From the NCBI GenBank assembly GCA_017404545.1, contig JAFRCC010000018.1, positions 124,001-188,000 on the forward strand: DNA of 64,000 bases, given 5' to 3'. Positions 8,782 to 17,979 of this stretch are shown piece by piece. Every line of letters begins with the position of its first letter. Position 1 is the stretch's first letter. Under the pieces are notes generated by a model. The model did no database searches. It had not been told where the DNA came from and saw nothing but the letters and a program-made list of their open reading frames with translations. The translations under genes and the position numbers were made by a program. Source of the stretch: Clostridia bacterium (lineage in GTDB: Bacteria > Bacillota > Clostridia > TANB77 > CAG-508).

Positions 8782-8815
8782 AAAAAGTGCACTTATGATT
8801 ACAAGTGCACTTTTA
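8782..8815 (-). terminator. Terminator-like hairpin in the leader of the M20 gene
   Basis: A perfect AAAAGTGCAC/GTGCACTTTT inverted repeat is followed on the minus strand by TTTTTTGC. It lies between the 27-residue ORF and the M20 start, so it may be a plain terminator or an attenuator. Confidence 0.65.
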
Positions 8816-8896
8816 GATATAAAAAGATGCACAAGTGATTTTAAATTGTTTCACCACTCATACATCTATTTGTCTTATATTATTTATGTATTATAA

Positions 8897-8980
8897 TTAT
8901 TCCTCGACAATTAAGTATGGGTGATTTGCTCTCCATACTTGATGTCTTAAATTTAATTGAGAAATTATCAATTTAATCAT
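8897..8980 (-). CDS. 27-residue peptide, possible leader peptide
   Basis: ATG follows AGAGGAAGATGTATT, and the product starts MIKLIISQLNLRHQVW and ends YLIVEE. An 8-bp AAGTATGG/CCATACTT hairpin with a 12-nt loop lies inside the ORF, and a terminator hairpin follows before the M20 gene. A TTGCAA-17-TAAAAT promoter precedes it at 9014-9042. It could be a leader peptide or an independent small gene; there is no run of one amino acid that would point to a specific attenuation signal. Confidence 0.45.
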   Translation of the reverse strand: MIKLIISQLNLRHQVWRANHPYLIVEE

Positions 8981-9013
8981 AATACATCTTCCTCTCAAAA
9001 TTTTATTGTTATT

Positions 9014-9042
9014 ATTTTATTATATTTTCAAAATAATTGCAA
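9014..9042 (-). promoter_or_regulatory. Promoter of the 27-residue ORF
   Basis: TTGCAA and TAAAAT are spaced by 17 bp on the minus strand, just past the stop of the upstream lipoprotein gene. Confidence 0.45.
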
Positions 9043-9049
9043 TATTATT

Positions 9050-10252
9050 TTAAAACTCATATAATTTTTCAATTTTTCCACTTCCTAAGTCATACTTAAA
9101 AGCTGCTGTTTTTGTTCTTTTGTATGAATATCTCCATCCAATATCTCCTGCTGGATAGTGGGTTCCATTATCTATAACAATATATAATTTATCTCCAACT
9201 TTATCAGCCGAATACACTTCAATAAAAACTTCTTCATCGTCATTGTATGTTTTAAATCCAAATTCACTTTTTATTTTGTTATTATCTACAATTACTTTTT
9301 CGCTTCCATTATCTGGATCTTTATATAATAGACCTTTTTCTGTATTATATGAAACTGGCATATCTGTTGCTTCTAATAATGTAGGAGCACCTTCCTCGTT
9401 ATCATCATCATCAATCCTTTTTGTAACATTTTGTCCGTCTGCATCCATCTCAATTACCCAACCTTCTTGAACAAAATGACCTGTACCTTGAACATCTCCA
9501 ACTTTAATTGCTACTTTATTGTTTTCACATGAGAAACCATAAAAAGTTATATTTTTATCCGAACCATATTCGCTCTTATATTCACTTGTATTAAATGTAG
9601 CAATATTTGTATTATTTTCTCCACCTTTTATATAATTAATGCTAATTGATTTAGAGCTATCACCTGAAATATAAAATGCGTTGCCTGCAGCCATACCAAT
9701 TAAATCGGCACTATTAACTATAAGTTCCTGTTCGCCAGTCTTTGCATTTAACACAACTATATCTGCACCTGATTGAATATATATATAGTTACCAGATGCA
9801 TAGTTTATTTCGCCTTTTACATATGTTTTCTTATTGTTTCCCCCTAAGTCAACCGAGTAAACTTTATTCTCACCATCTTCAGTTGACTGATAAAAAATAA
9901 CATCATTTGCAATATAAATATTACCATTACCCGCTGTATTTACCACAGAAAACTCATTCCCATCTGGTTCCATTCTTACTAAATCCACTTTAGATTCTTT
10001 AATTGGACTATACTTAGCAAATAAAGCTGTTTCATCTCTACTTGAAGGAGTTAATTTCCAATAATAAATATTTCCATTATACTCAATATAATTACCAACA
10101 TTTGAATACGATGGTTCTAAAGTTTCTGTAACATCTACACCCGATTCATTACTATTCTCTTTTTTCTTCTCTTCCGTTTCTGTTCCACATCCTGTAAGTA
10201 ATGCCATTACAAATAACAATACTACCACAATAAATAATTTTTTACTTTTCAT
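9050..10252 (-). CDS. Lipoprotein with beta-propeller-like repeats, 400 aa
   Basis: A signal sequence with lipobox LTGC (about residues 19-22) predicts an extracellular lipid anchor. After an acidic linker come repeated blocks of the kind GNIYYW, GNIYIANDVIFYQ, NKVYSVDLGG and GNYIYIQSGADIVVLN, typical of DUF5050-like or PQQ-like propellers in Clostridia. No catalytic motif is visible; sensing or binding of a surface ligand is a guess. A GAGGAGGAAAAG site supports the start. It is followed by a separate promoter for the 27-residue ORF. Confidence 0.75.
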   Translation of the reverse strand: MKSKKLFIVVVLLFVMALLTGCGTETEEKKKENSNESGVDVTETLEPSYSNVGNYIEYNGNIYYWKLTPSSRDETALFAKYSPIKESKVDLVRMEPDGNEFSVVNTAGNGNIYIANDVIFYQSTEDGENKVYSVDLGGNNKKTYVKGEINYASGNYIYIQSGADIVVLNAKTGEQELIVNSADLIGMAAGNAFYISGDSSKSISINYIKGGENNTNIATFNTSEYKSEYGSDKNITFYGFSCENNKVAIKVGDVQGTGHFVQEGWVIEMDADGQNVTKRIDDDDNEEGAPTLLEATDMPVSYNTEKGLLYKDPDNGSEKVIVDNNKIKSEFGFKTYNDDEEVFIEVYSADKVGDKLYIVIDNGTHYPAGDIGWRYSYKRTKTAAFKYDLGSGKIEKLYEF

Positions 10253-10374
10253 TCTTTTCCTCCTCTTCTGTTTTGTGTTAACAAATTAATTTTAATTAAT
10301 ACGAATTTCCATGTAATAATTTATATTAATTATTCACCTCCTTTTAGCTTTATTTTTATTTAACAAATATTTAA

Positions 10375-12042
10375 TTACCTATCATCATTATCTTCATATT
10401 CACTATACACTTCTGTTTCCGGATCATATGCTACAACATGATTATTTGGCTTGTGTAATCTTTCAAAATCTGCCACTTCAAAAAAACCGTCATTATCATA
10501 TAACCTGGTATATCTTTGTGTTGGTTTCTGTTTCATAGTCTGCTCTAATTCATAAAATCTATCTATATATATTTCTTTATCTACTTCGTTTTTAAATAGT
10601 AAATCCATTAATATATTTAGCTTATCTTCTAAAGTATTTTCTTCATCCTTTAGCTCTTCAAACAATAACAGCTTCAGCTCTTCACCTGCAGTTATTTCAC
10701 TTTTTTGTCTTATTGAGGAAATTTCTTTCGAAAGCTCTACAAGCTTTGCATATAATTTTATGTTTTGCTTCCATACTTCAAAATCATCACTTCCATTAGA
10801 CATCCTAAACTCAAGTCTTGCTCTGCCGAACTTGCTATCTCCATCTCGTATACACACAGACATTTTCTTATACATCATATCGTGATTATTTCCACCATCA
10901 CGCTCACTTGCAAATAGCTCTATTGCCTCTTCTCTTGTTAAATCTTCCGATATAATCCTTTTACCTAGTAATGGTGATACCGGTTTAAACCTACTGCTTG
11001 CAAATATATCTTGACGGATAAATTCGCCGTTTGGATTGCATATGTGGTACAATACCTCTTCAACATTCCCATATAATTCAAAAAAACATACTATTGCCTC
11101 GGCAGAATCTAAATAATCTAATCCTATATTTACCTGGCCGGATGTATTTGTGTTATAATCATTGCTTTTCTCTGCATAATACCCAACATCTCTTAAAGTA
11201 TCGAATAGAGCTTTTAGTGCAGACATATCCTCGATTGTATCATGTAAAACTGGTGAAGAAAACTCATTACCATCTGGTACTGTTACATCTCGTTGGCTTT
11301 GCCATTCTTCAAAACCTTCCTGATTATCAACAATATCTACACCTCGTCCATCCTTATTGTTAAGCTCTATTTCTAATCCTATTTGTATATCTGGATTAAT
11401 ACCAATTAGTACATCTTTTTCTTTGTATTTACATTGTTTGTCTTTTATGTAATGTTTATTCATAAATACCTTTGCTATAGCTCTATCATAGTTTGAAAAA
11501 GTAGATTCCCATATCTCTAAAAAAGCTTGAGCATCTTCTACATTTTTACATCTTTTTATAAGCCCTAACTTCTTATAATTTTTCCATGAATCTCTTATCT
11601 GGTATTCTGAAGCTCTGTCATCAAACCACTGCTCTGTAATTTGTGCGATTTTTTTGATAAATTCTGCTCTCCATCCATTATCACTAACATGAGAAATGTA
11701 TACTACAAGCTTTTCAATATCTTCTAATTCATGTTTACTTTCGTATAAGATTCTTTCTAATTTTTCCTCATATGCTTTATCTTTTTCATTTTGAGTATAT
11801 TCGCCTCTTTCTAACACCTCTTCAAGACTATATATAGATTTATCTTTTACCAATTCGCAAAATTTTAATTTCATTTTTGTGCGCAATTCAGCATTTTGTA
11901 TTATTCTTGTAATCTTAGAAAAATAAACTATATCTACCCCTAGCTCATCTATACTATCTTTTGACATTTCTAAAAATTGCCAATAAATTCCTCCGACATA
12001 TTCTTTTTCTGGACTATAATTATATAAATCTCTTTCATTCAT
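10375..12042 (-). CDS. Amidoligase-like protein (Amidoligase_2 type), 555 aa
   Basis: The middle of the protein (about residues 215-350) shows the order of signatures of the ATP-grasp-related amidoligase family. These are IQIGLEIELNN (the GxExE strand), RDVTVPDGNEFSSPVL (the D...G.E..SP segment) and TSGQVNIGLDYL in place of the usual G-x-H-V-H-x-G. The His positions of the last motif are replaced, so activity is uncertain. Family members are thought to form amide bonds between carboxylates and amines in peptides or cell-wall compounds. The N-terminal 200 residues are helical and the C-terminal 150 acidic. The start follows GAGGTATGTT. Neighbours give no pathway. Confidence 0.6.
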   Translation of the reverse strand: MNERDLYNYSPEKEYVGGIYWQFLEMSKDSIDELGVDIVYFSKITRIIQNAELRTKMKLKFCELVKDKSIYSLEEVLERGEYTQNEKDKAYEEKLERILYESKHELEDIEKLVVYISHVSDNGWRAEFIKKIAQITEQWFDDRASEYQIRDSWKNYKKLGLIKRCKNVEDAQAFLEIWESTFSNYDRAIAKVFMNKHYIKDKQCKYKEKDVLIGINPDIQIGLEIELNNKDGRGVDIVDNQEGFEEWQSQRDVTVPDGNEFSSPVLHDTIEDMSALKALFDTLRDVGYYAEKSNDYNTNTSGQVNIGLDYLDSAEAIVCFFELYGNVEEVLYHICNPNGEFIRQDIFASSRFKPVSPLLGKRIISEDLTREEAIELFASERDGGNNHDMMYKKMSVCIRDGDSKFGRARLEFRMSNGSDDFEVWKQNIKLYAKLVELSKEISSIRQKSEITAGEELKLLLFEELKDEENTLEDKLNILMDLLFKNEVDKEIYIDRFYELEQTMKQKPTQRYTRLYDNDGFFEVADFERLHKPNNHVVAYDPETEVYSEYEDNDDR

Positions 12043-12079
12043 AACATACCTCTTCTCTTAAAATATGCTCTTTCTTATG

Positions 12080-12832
12080 CTATTCTTTTATAGTTATTCC
12101 TACCGGACAATGGTCACTTCCCATTACTTCATTGTATATTTGTGGATTTTCAACTTCTGTTAAGAAATCTTTAGATATAACAAAATAGTCTAGTCTCCAA
12201 CCAACATTGTTTTCTCTTGCTTTTCCCATATAGCTCCACCAAGTATATATCGCTTCATCTGGATGGAAATGTCTATATGTATCTATAAATCCAGCATTCA
12301 AAAGTTCAGTAAATTTTGCTCTTTCTTCATCAGTAAACCCAGCATTACCTCTATTCGATTTTGCATTTTTTATATCAATTTCTTCGTGAGCCACATTAAA
12401 ATCTCCGCAAACAACCACAGGTTTTGTTTTTTCAAGATTCTTTAAATATGCCCTAAAATCGTCTTCCCATTTCATTCTGTACTCTAAACGTGATAAATCT
12501 CTTTTTACATTAGGTACATACACGTTTATTAGGAAAAACTTCTCAAATTCCATTGTAATAACTCTTCCTTCGTGGTCATGCTCCTCTATTCCAAGTCCAT
12601 ATGTTACATTAATTGGCTGTATCTTTGAATATACCAATGTGCCTGAGTAACCCTTTTTCTCGGCTGGATATAAAAATTTACTATACCCTTCTGGTGCATA
12701 GTCAAATTGATCCTCTGTAACTTTAGATTCTTGCATACAAAAAATATCGGCATTAACATTTCTAAAAAAATCATCAAAGCCTTTCTTTAAACATGCTCTA
12801 AATCCTGCTACATTCCATGATACTATCTTCAT
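12080..12832 (-). CDS. exoA: Exodeoxyribonuclease III (AP endonuclease)
   Basis: The full-length 250-residue EEP-fold nuclease repairs abasic sites in DNA. Motifs are MKIVSWNVAGFRA at the N-terminus, MQESKV (metal-binding Glu), VVCGDFNVAH, NVGWRLDYFVIS and the C-terminal catalytic GSDHCPV. Its GAGGAGGAAGTAAA ribosome-binding site is the end of the inserted GGGACGGAGC repeat that fills the gap from the upstream LD-carboxypeptidase gene. Confidence 0.95.
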   Translation of the reverse strand: MKIVSWNVAGFRACLKKGFDDFFRNVNADIFCMQESKVTEDQFDYAPEGYSKFLYPAEKKGYSGTLVYSKIQPINVTYGLGIEEHDHEGRVITMEFEKFFLINVYVPNVKRDLSRLEYRMKWEDDFRAYLKNLEKTKPVVVCGDFNVAHEEIDIKNAKSNRGNAGFTDEERAKFTELLNAGFIDTYRHFHPDEAIYTWWSYMGKARENNVGWRLDYFVISKDFLTEVENPQIYNEVMGSDHCPVGITIKE

Positions 12833-12838
12833 TTTACT

Positions 12839-12925
12839 TCCTCCTCTAATTTTGGGGACGGTGCTATTTTTTTAAGTTTACAGAATTAATTTATGGTTCA
12901 CTTTATTTTTTTGCTCCGTCCCTAT
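12839..12925 (-). repeat. GGGACGGAGC repeat, copy 1 (carries the exoA ribosome-binding site)
   Basis: The inverted ends read GGGACGGAGCAAAAAA and GCACCGTCCCCAAAATTAG on the minus strand, with GAGGAGG directly attached. The element starts right after the stop of the LD-carboxypeptidase gene and ends at the exoA Shine-Dalgarno. The internal AAGTTTACA block is shared with the copy at 31355. Confidence 0.8.
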
Positions 12926-13941
12926 TATTTAAGTTCAAAACTTATGCTTCCTTTTCCATCTTTCGAATACACAGATGCAATTGAGCCATTTATAATGGTA
13001 AAGCATGGCCCCTTATGTGATATATCTGCATCATATACAATTGGTATATCTAGTTTAGTAATAATACTATCTCCTAATGCACTTTCATATGTATATCCAA
13101 GATATGATTCCTTATCATTACCATTTCTACCAAATATAATTGCTTTTGTATGTTCGAAATATCCCATCTCATTTAATTTCCACATTGCTCGAATCAAATC
13201 TTCCTTTGAAAGATCACAATTATCAAAATACCAAATAATACCATCATCTCTATATCGACTTATAAAATCTTTGGTTCCATCGTATTTTGTCCCGCAAAGT
13301 TCCAATGTAACATCAAGATTACCACCTATAATTCTACCTGTAACATTAACTTTGTCTCTGTTAAGATTTTTCCAGACCACTTTATCTGTAAAGTTAAATG
13401 GCTCAAGACCAGTTACAAGCTCTCCTCGTTTATTCTCGTACATATCATAATTTTCTTGTTTAATAATATTGCCTGTTATAATTTGCAAGTTGTCCGTAAT
13501 ATCTCGCGTATATGGCTCTGTTCCATAATCACCAAAATTCAATCCATATAATGTTGCTATATCATACTTAGTTGTTATAGGAAATAAAATTCCTTGTGGA
13601 TCTGAGAAACCTTGAACCCATTTTGGATTCTTTACGATTTTTTCAAAATCAACATATGGGAGCATCTCATTTATAAACTCACCACCGGCAGCACACATAA
13701 TAAAATCTATATTAGAATTTTCAAACATTTCATTTAGCTCTTGTCCTCTTGTTTTGCCATCTGCACTTCTACACATTTCAGATTTAAATACGTTTTTAGA
13801 CCATTCAACACTATAACCCATTTCTTCAAGTTTTTTTCTAGAATTTTTGTATTTGTTACAATGTTGCTCATCATACGCTCCGCTTGATGGCGCAGGAACA
13901 CCTATTGTATCACCCTTACATAAAAATTTTGGATAAATCAT
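12925..13941 (-). CDS. LD-carboxypeptidase / MccF-like S66 peptidase, 338 aa
   Basis: The start at 13941 follows GAGGAGAAGTAGAA; the frame is open further upstream without a site. The order of motifs fits peptidase family S66: KGDTIGVPAPSSG at the N-terminus, MCAAGGEF near 90, the nucleophile segment QGFSDPQG near 118, the Glu segment RIIGGNLDV near 210, and the catalytic His in DADISHKGP near 310. Family members trim the terminal D-Ala of muropeptides or inactivate microcin C-like compounds. The longer size and LYGLNFGDYG segment look closer to the MccF branch. Confidence 0.85.
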   Translation of the reverse strand: MIYPKFLCKGDTIGVPAPSSGAYDEQHCNKYKNSRKKLEEMGYSVEWSKNVFKSEMCRSADGKTRGQELNEMFENSNIDFIMCAAGGEFINEMLPYVDFEKIVKNPKWVQGFSDPQGILFPITTKYDIATLYGLNFGDYGTEPYTRDITDNLQIITGNIIKQENYDMYENKRGELVTGLEPFNFTDKVVWKNLNRDKVNVTGRIIGGNLDVTLELCGTKYDGTKDFISRYRDDGIIWYFDNCDLSKEDLIRAMWKLNEMGYFEHTKAIIFGRNGNDKESYLGYTYESALGDSIITKLDIPIVYDADISHKGPCFTIINGSIASVYSKDGKGSISFELK

Positions 13942-14108
13942 TTCTACTTCTCCTCTATGTTTAATCTTTATATTTTGAATTCTACCATACATGATCATTT
14001 TGAGTCAACGGAAATAGTTCTCTCTTGTTCAAACTCATCATATTATGCCAAAAACTTCCGTGTAAAAAAAATCTTTTTTTACAAACTTTATTCTATGCAT
14101 AATAAGAC

Positions 14109-14147
14109 TAAAGGCGGATAGAACTTAATAGCTCCATTCCGCCCTTA
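14109..14147 (-). terminator. Terminator of the LOG-family gene
   Basis: AAGGCGGA and TCCGCCCTT form a stem 10 bp past the stop. It may also serve the upstream side as a bidirectional element. Confidence 0.55.
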
Positions 14148-14155
14148 TACCAGTT

Positions 14156-14695
14156 TTACTTGTTACAAATTTCCGCCAATTTCTCGATTGCCTCATCAAC
14201 TGTTTTAGCAACGTAATAGTACTTCTTCACGCTCTCCGATGCCAGCTCTTCATCATAAATTTTCTCGAGCTGTTCAAGCAGAGCCCCGAAAAAGTTCCCC
14301 TCGTTTACAATTACGATAGGATTCTCATGCTCTCCACTACGCCTAGTCTCAATTCCAGAAATAAGCTCATCCAAGGTTCCAATCCCACCGGGAATAAAAA
14401 CCAAAACATCGGCAAGCTCTGTGTAGCGATTCTTACGCTGGTTGATTGTGTCAATAACCTCAATGCTGTCTGCGTCCAGTCCAATAACCTCATCCTGGTA
14501 TACCTTTGCCTGTGTTGCATAGATTTTTCCATGACCCTTTACCTTGGAGAAGATACGACCCATAAGGCCTTTACCACATCCTCCGAAGACCAAGTCATGT
14601 CCGCTTGTTGCGATCCACTCACCAACACGATCAGCTACATGGTTATAGTCCGCATTGCCTACATCGCGAGATGAGCATCCTACGAAAATCTTCAT
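14156..14695 (-). CDS. LOG-family protein (cytokinin riboside 5'-monophosphate phosphoribohydrolase type)
   Basis: The 179-residue Rossmann-like protein has the signature IPGGIGTLDELISGIE near residue 97 and the N-terminal KIFVGCSSRDVG and FGGCGKGLMG. The LOG/YgdH/PpnN family splits nucleoside monophosphates into base and ribose 5-phosphate, and many bacterial members are called lysine decarboxylases by error. Base composition is clearly richer in G+C than in the flanking genes, suggesting recent acquisition, although no CGG codon is used. It has its own TTGAAA-17-TATAAT promoter and a terminator. Confidence 0.85.
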   Translation of the reverse strand: MKIFVGCSSRDVGNADYNHVADRVGEWIATSGHDLVFGGCGKGLMGRIFSKVKGHGKIYATQAKVYQDEVIGLDADSIEVIDTINQRKNRYTELADVLVFIPGGIGTLDELISGIETRRSGEHENPIVIVNEGNFFGALLEQLEKIYDEELASESVKKYYYVAKTVDEAIEKLAEICNK

Positions 14696-14758
14696 ACAGA
14701 TACCTCCGTTTACATTGGAATAAATTTTGATACACCCTCATGGGGCAATTTCCATCTC

Positions 14759-14787
14759 ATTATATCATCTAAAAATCTGCTTTTCAA
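14759..14787 (-). promoter_or_regulatory. Promoter of the LOG-family gene
   Basis: TTGAAA and a perfect TATAAT are spaced by 17 bp on the minus strand, about 60 bp upstream of the ATG. Confidence 0.65.
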
Positions 14788-14851
14788 CCCAAAATTCGGC
14801 AAAACTCAACCTTTCGTTGCTTCTATACATTCACAAAATTGATATAATCTA

Positions 14852-14908
14852 AAAAACAAACGGAGCTGAACCTAAAATCATTAAATTTTAGATTCAGCTC
14901 CGTCCCCT
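14852..14908 (-). repeat. GGGACGGAGC repeat, copy 4, acting as xerD terminator
   Basis: A long hairpin (ACGGAGCTGAA with CTAAAAT against its complement) starts with GGGGACGGAGC on the minus strand and ends with a T-rich tail, 17 bp past the Xer stop codon. It shares the family's end sequence but not the AT-rich core and RBS end. Confidence 0.6.
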
Positions 14909-14924
14909 TATTGATAAAACTTAA

Positions 14925-15806
14925 TTAAGCTCTTGGATGGGCTTTTTTATATATATTTTTTATCCCCTCATCTTGGAATTGCATATATACTTGTGTTGAA
15001 GATATATCTGAATGACCAAGCATTGTTTGAATTGCTTTCAAATCTGCACCATTTTGTAATAAATGAGTAGCAAATGAATGTCTTAAAACACCTGGTGTAA
15101 TTTCTTTATCTATATGAGCTTGCTCCTTATAGAATTTAACTATCTTCCAAAAGCCTTGTCTTGTTAATCTTTTTCCATTTATATTTACAAATAAAGAAGG
15201 CTCATCATCGCTCTTAATTAGATATGGTCTTGATTCATCTACATAGTTTTTTAATGCTTTAACAGACATTTCTCCTAGCGGAATAGTTCTTTGTTTTGTT
15301 CCTGTTTTACAAATTACATATCCTTCTTTTACATTTATATCCTTTATATCTAGTGAAATAATTTCTGTAACCCTCATTCCAGTCGCATATGCAAATTCAA
15401 GCATTGCTTTATCTCTAATTCCCTTAAGATCTGTATCCTCTGGTTGCTCAAGTAGTAGCTCTACCTCTTTCGTTGATAATACATTAGGAATTCTCTTTTC
15501 AATTTTTGGAGATTGAACATTTTCTGTAGGATCTTTCTTTAAATCTTTTACTCTTACCGAATATTGGTAGAAAGATCTTATTGATGCTAAATTTCTAGAT
15601 ACAGTTGATGTTTTCTTTCCATTTTCTTGAAGATATTCTAAATACCCCTTGATAGTACCCTCATCAACACTTGCATAATCGAGATTATTCTGTTGGATAT
15701 AATTTTCATATTGACTTATATCTCTTTTATACGATTGTAATGTGTTATCTGTTAATTTCTTGTCCTTTTGAAGAAATTCTAAAAAATTATTAATTTGCTT
15801 TTCCAT
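14925..15806 (-). CDS. xerD: XerC/XerD-type tyrosine recombinase, 293 aa
   Basis: The start at 15806 follows GAGGAGAAGCAAG. The protein has an N-terminal SAM-like core-binding domain (residues 1-85) and a C-terminal catalytic domain. Visible active-site elements are the first Arg in ATGMRVTEI, the Lys in CKTGTKQRTIPL, the second Arg in VLRHSFATHLL, the His in LGHSDISST and the nucleophile in TQVYMQ. The first His of the HxxR motif is Gly here (TPGVLR instead of TPHVLR). Xer enzymes resolve chromosome dimers at dif. The neighbour spoIIM is a common Clostridial arrangement, which favours the housekeeping enzyme. Confidence 0.85.
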   Translation of the reverse strand: MEKQINNFLEFLQKDKKLTDNTLQSYKRDISQYENYIQQNNLDYASVDEGTIKGYLEYLQENGKKTSTVSRNLASIRSFYQYSVRVKDLKKDPTENVQSPKIEKRIPNVLSTKEVELLLEQPEDTDLKGIRDKAMLEFAYATGMRVTEIISLDIKDINVKEGYVICKTGTKQRTIPLGEMSVKALKNYVDESRPYLIKSDDEPSLFVNINGKRLTRQGFWKIVKFYKEQAHIDKEITPGVLRHSFATHLLQNGADLKAIQTMLGHSDISSTQVYMQFQDEGIKNIYKKAHPRA

Positions 15807-15896
15807 CTTGCTTCTCCTCACTTTTTCTCGAATTTACATAAACTACATATGTTATATCAAATTACTGCATAAAAGTAAATAGTTTTTTTTATATTT

Positions 15897-16556
15897 TTAT
15901 ATAAAATTTATTATTATATCACTAAAAACTGCGGTTGTAAAGTAATATTCGATAAAAGAAGCAAAAAGGAGTCCAATTGTCATAATTAATGAAAAAATTG
16001 TGTGTCTATATATTTCGAATTTAATGTTGTTTTTATTTTGATTTATGGTAACTGCTTTATACATTTTTATTGCACTAACCATCAACGCCAGAAAGCACGG
16101 TACTGCAACTATATTTTGCAATAACATCGTGCTTAATGAAAATATTATCCCTCTTTGCCTTCCTAATGTGGCAATTACAGCTGAAATTGAATAACCTATG
16201 CGTATTCCTTTATACATAATGCATATGTACATAATAGGTATTCCCACAATAGTTAAACCTGCTATCCAAATAATTACAGCAAGTTTCAAATTTGATGAAA
16301 TAGATTTCACAAACAACTTCTTTCCATCTACTGTGTATTCACCATTTTTTATCGAATCGATAAATCTACTTATATATCCAATTATCTCGCTTTTATTTTC
16401 TTGAGATGAGCTATTAGTTAGCATTACACCAATCACAACACCAATAAAAAACACAAAAACCGCAATTGTGTATTCCCTAATATTCTGATTAATGTGATTC
16501 TCTATTACAGCGAATATTTTATTTTTCTTTTTATAAGATTTTCTTTTGTTTCTCAT
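15897..16556 (-). CDS. spoIIM: Stage II sporulation protein M
   Basis: The 219-residue integral membrane protein has a Lys-rich N-terminus, a first helix at about residues 31-48, an external loop and four further helices, matching SpoIIM length and layout. In Bacillus SpoIIM works with SpoIIP and SpoIID in peptidoglycan remodelling during engulfment. A GGAGGAGC site precedes the ATG. Its presence suggests a spore-forming ancestry, although SpoIIM-like proteins can persist in non-sporulating lineages. Confidence 0.85.
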   Translation of the reverse strand: MRNKRKSYKKKNKIFAVIENHINQNIREYTIAVFVFFIGVVIGVMLTNSSSQENKSEIIGYISRFIDSIKNGEYTVDGKKLFVKSISSNLKLAVIIWIAGLTIVGIPIMYICIMYKGIRIGYSISAVIATLGRQRGIIFSLSTMLLQNIVAVPCFLALMVSAIKMYKAVTINQNKNNIKFEIYRHTIFSLIMTIGLLFASFIEYYFTTAVFSDIIINFI

Positions 16557-16627
16557 TGCTCCTCCAATAAAAAGACTTTTATATAATTTTTATTCAAAAA
16601 TCTTTTTATTAGAACAACCATGCTTTT

Positions 16628-17866
16628 TTATATCATAACCAAGTTTTTTGTGTAGTCAAGTCCTGCAATACAATCATTCTTGCATGCCATCGTATATATA
16701 TCTGTTGCTAGCATATCTATATCTAGTATTCTATTATACGTTTTATTTGTGTTTGTATCCTTAAATTTCTTCACAGATGTTATTACTGGCAATCTTGGAT
16801 TTGCTTTTTTTATTCTAGATAAAAGCTCTCTTCCATTTTCATTAAAGCCTAAAACTCTAATGTATGGTGTAGCTCTCCTTGCCATTTCTGCATCTTTTTT
16901 TGTAATTCCAAGTAATACACAAATAAGTATTCTTTGAATTCTAGACTGCGTATATCTTTTAGATTTTACAATATCAATAAAATCTGATAAATTATTAGTA
17001 TAACACGCTGCATTTTTTATACTATTTTCTAATCCCTCATTTACATCAGGAATTTCTTTTATTTCATCTACTGACATTTTTCTTAAAGTATATATAATCT
17101 GTTTTTCATAATATGATAAATCCAAAATGATATTCCCCAGCTCAGTTTCTCTACTAAGTATTTCATATGTACTATTTGGTACAACCTTTCTAATCTCGCG
17201 AAAATCATTATCTCTTAATAATTTTCTTATTGCTGTTGCGCTTGCAAATTCATCTACAATTTGGTTATCGTTATAATAAACCTTTTCTCTCTTTACGGGA
17301 ATAGGTTGAATTTTAGATTTTATTTTTTTTAGTGACTTTAAATACTCAACTGCTAGTATATTGTTTGGACCATTCAAAATATTGGCATATCTTTCATTAT
17401 TATTAAAATATAACATCAAAGCATTTTCTCTTGCCTTAGGAAATGAGAAGCCTTTTTTTAACTCACTACTCAACATATCCTTATATTGTTTTGGCTCATC
17501 GCAAACAACACTGGCAATATTATTTAATGCTCCGTAATCATCAGTTTCTGTTCCAAACGATATTGAGTCAATAATATTTAAACTATTTAAAATTTTCATT
17601 GCGCCAAAAGAAAACCCCTCAGCACTAGAAACACTATATATGGTTGGAAGCTCTATTACAAGATCAACACCATTCAATAATGCCATCTCTGCTTTTTTCC
17701 ATTTGTTTAATACAGAGCTGTTACCACGTTGCACAAAATTACCACTAATCACGCAAACACTATATTGTGCTTCCGATTTGTCTTTTGCCTTTTCAAGATG
17801 ATAAGCATGACCATTATGAAAAGGATTATATTCAGCAACAATTCCTAAAACACTATTTTCTTTCAT
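16628..17866 (-). CDS. tmcAL: tRNA(Met) cytidine acetate ligase
   Basis: The 412-residue protein with start at 17866 (GAGGAGGCTTT) is a YlbM/TmcAL homologue. It carries the N-terminal nucleotidyltransferase motif GIVAEYNPFHNGHAYHL, an ISGNFVQRG strand, INLPTIYS-like VIELPTIYSVSSAEGF near 75, and the RNA-binding C-terminal part. The family uses ATP and acetate to form N4-acetylcytidine at the wobble position of elongator tRNA-Met. Dependence on free acetate fits an organism with Pta/AckA. It lies downstream of no obvious operon partner. Confidence 0.92.
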   Translation of the reverse strand: MKENSVLGIVAEYNPFHNGHAYHLEKAKDKSEAQYSVCVISGNFVQRGNSSVLNKWKKAEMALLNGVDLVIELPTIYSVSSAEGFSFGAMKILNSLNIIDSISFGTETDDYGALNNIASVVCDEPKQYKDMLSSELKKGFSFPKARENALMLYFNNNERYANILNGPNNILAVEYLKSLKKIKSKIQPIPVKREKVYYNDNQIVDEFASATAIRKLLRDNDFREIRKVVPNSTYEILSRETELGNIILDLSYYEKQIIYTLRKMSVDEIKEIPDVNEGLENSIKNAACYTNNLSDFIDIVKSKRYTQSRIQRILICVLLGITKKDAEMARRATPYIRVLGFNENGRELLSRIKKANPRLPVITSVKKFKDTNTNKTYNRILDIDMLATDIYTMACKNDCIAGLDYTKNLVMI

Positions 17867-17979
17867 AAAGCCTCCTCTATAATATACATAATTTCTATAC
17901 ATTTATATCAAATAAATAAGCACCTTGTCAATGATTCCATAACTTATTATATATATTTGTAAAACATACTTTCTGTAAA

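Noticed and set aside
10331..10346. Perfect Shine-Dalgarno AAGGAGGTGA upstream of a 6-codon ORF
   Set aside because: The only ATG nearby is about 22 nt away and opens a 6-codon frame; no other start follows at normal spacing. The lipoprotein gene has its own site further on.
14311..14532. A second minus-strand frame inside the LOG-family gene
   Set aside because: It is a shadow frame in G+C-richer DNA; the LOG-family motifs are all in the other frame.
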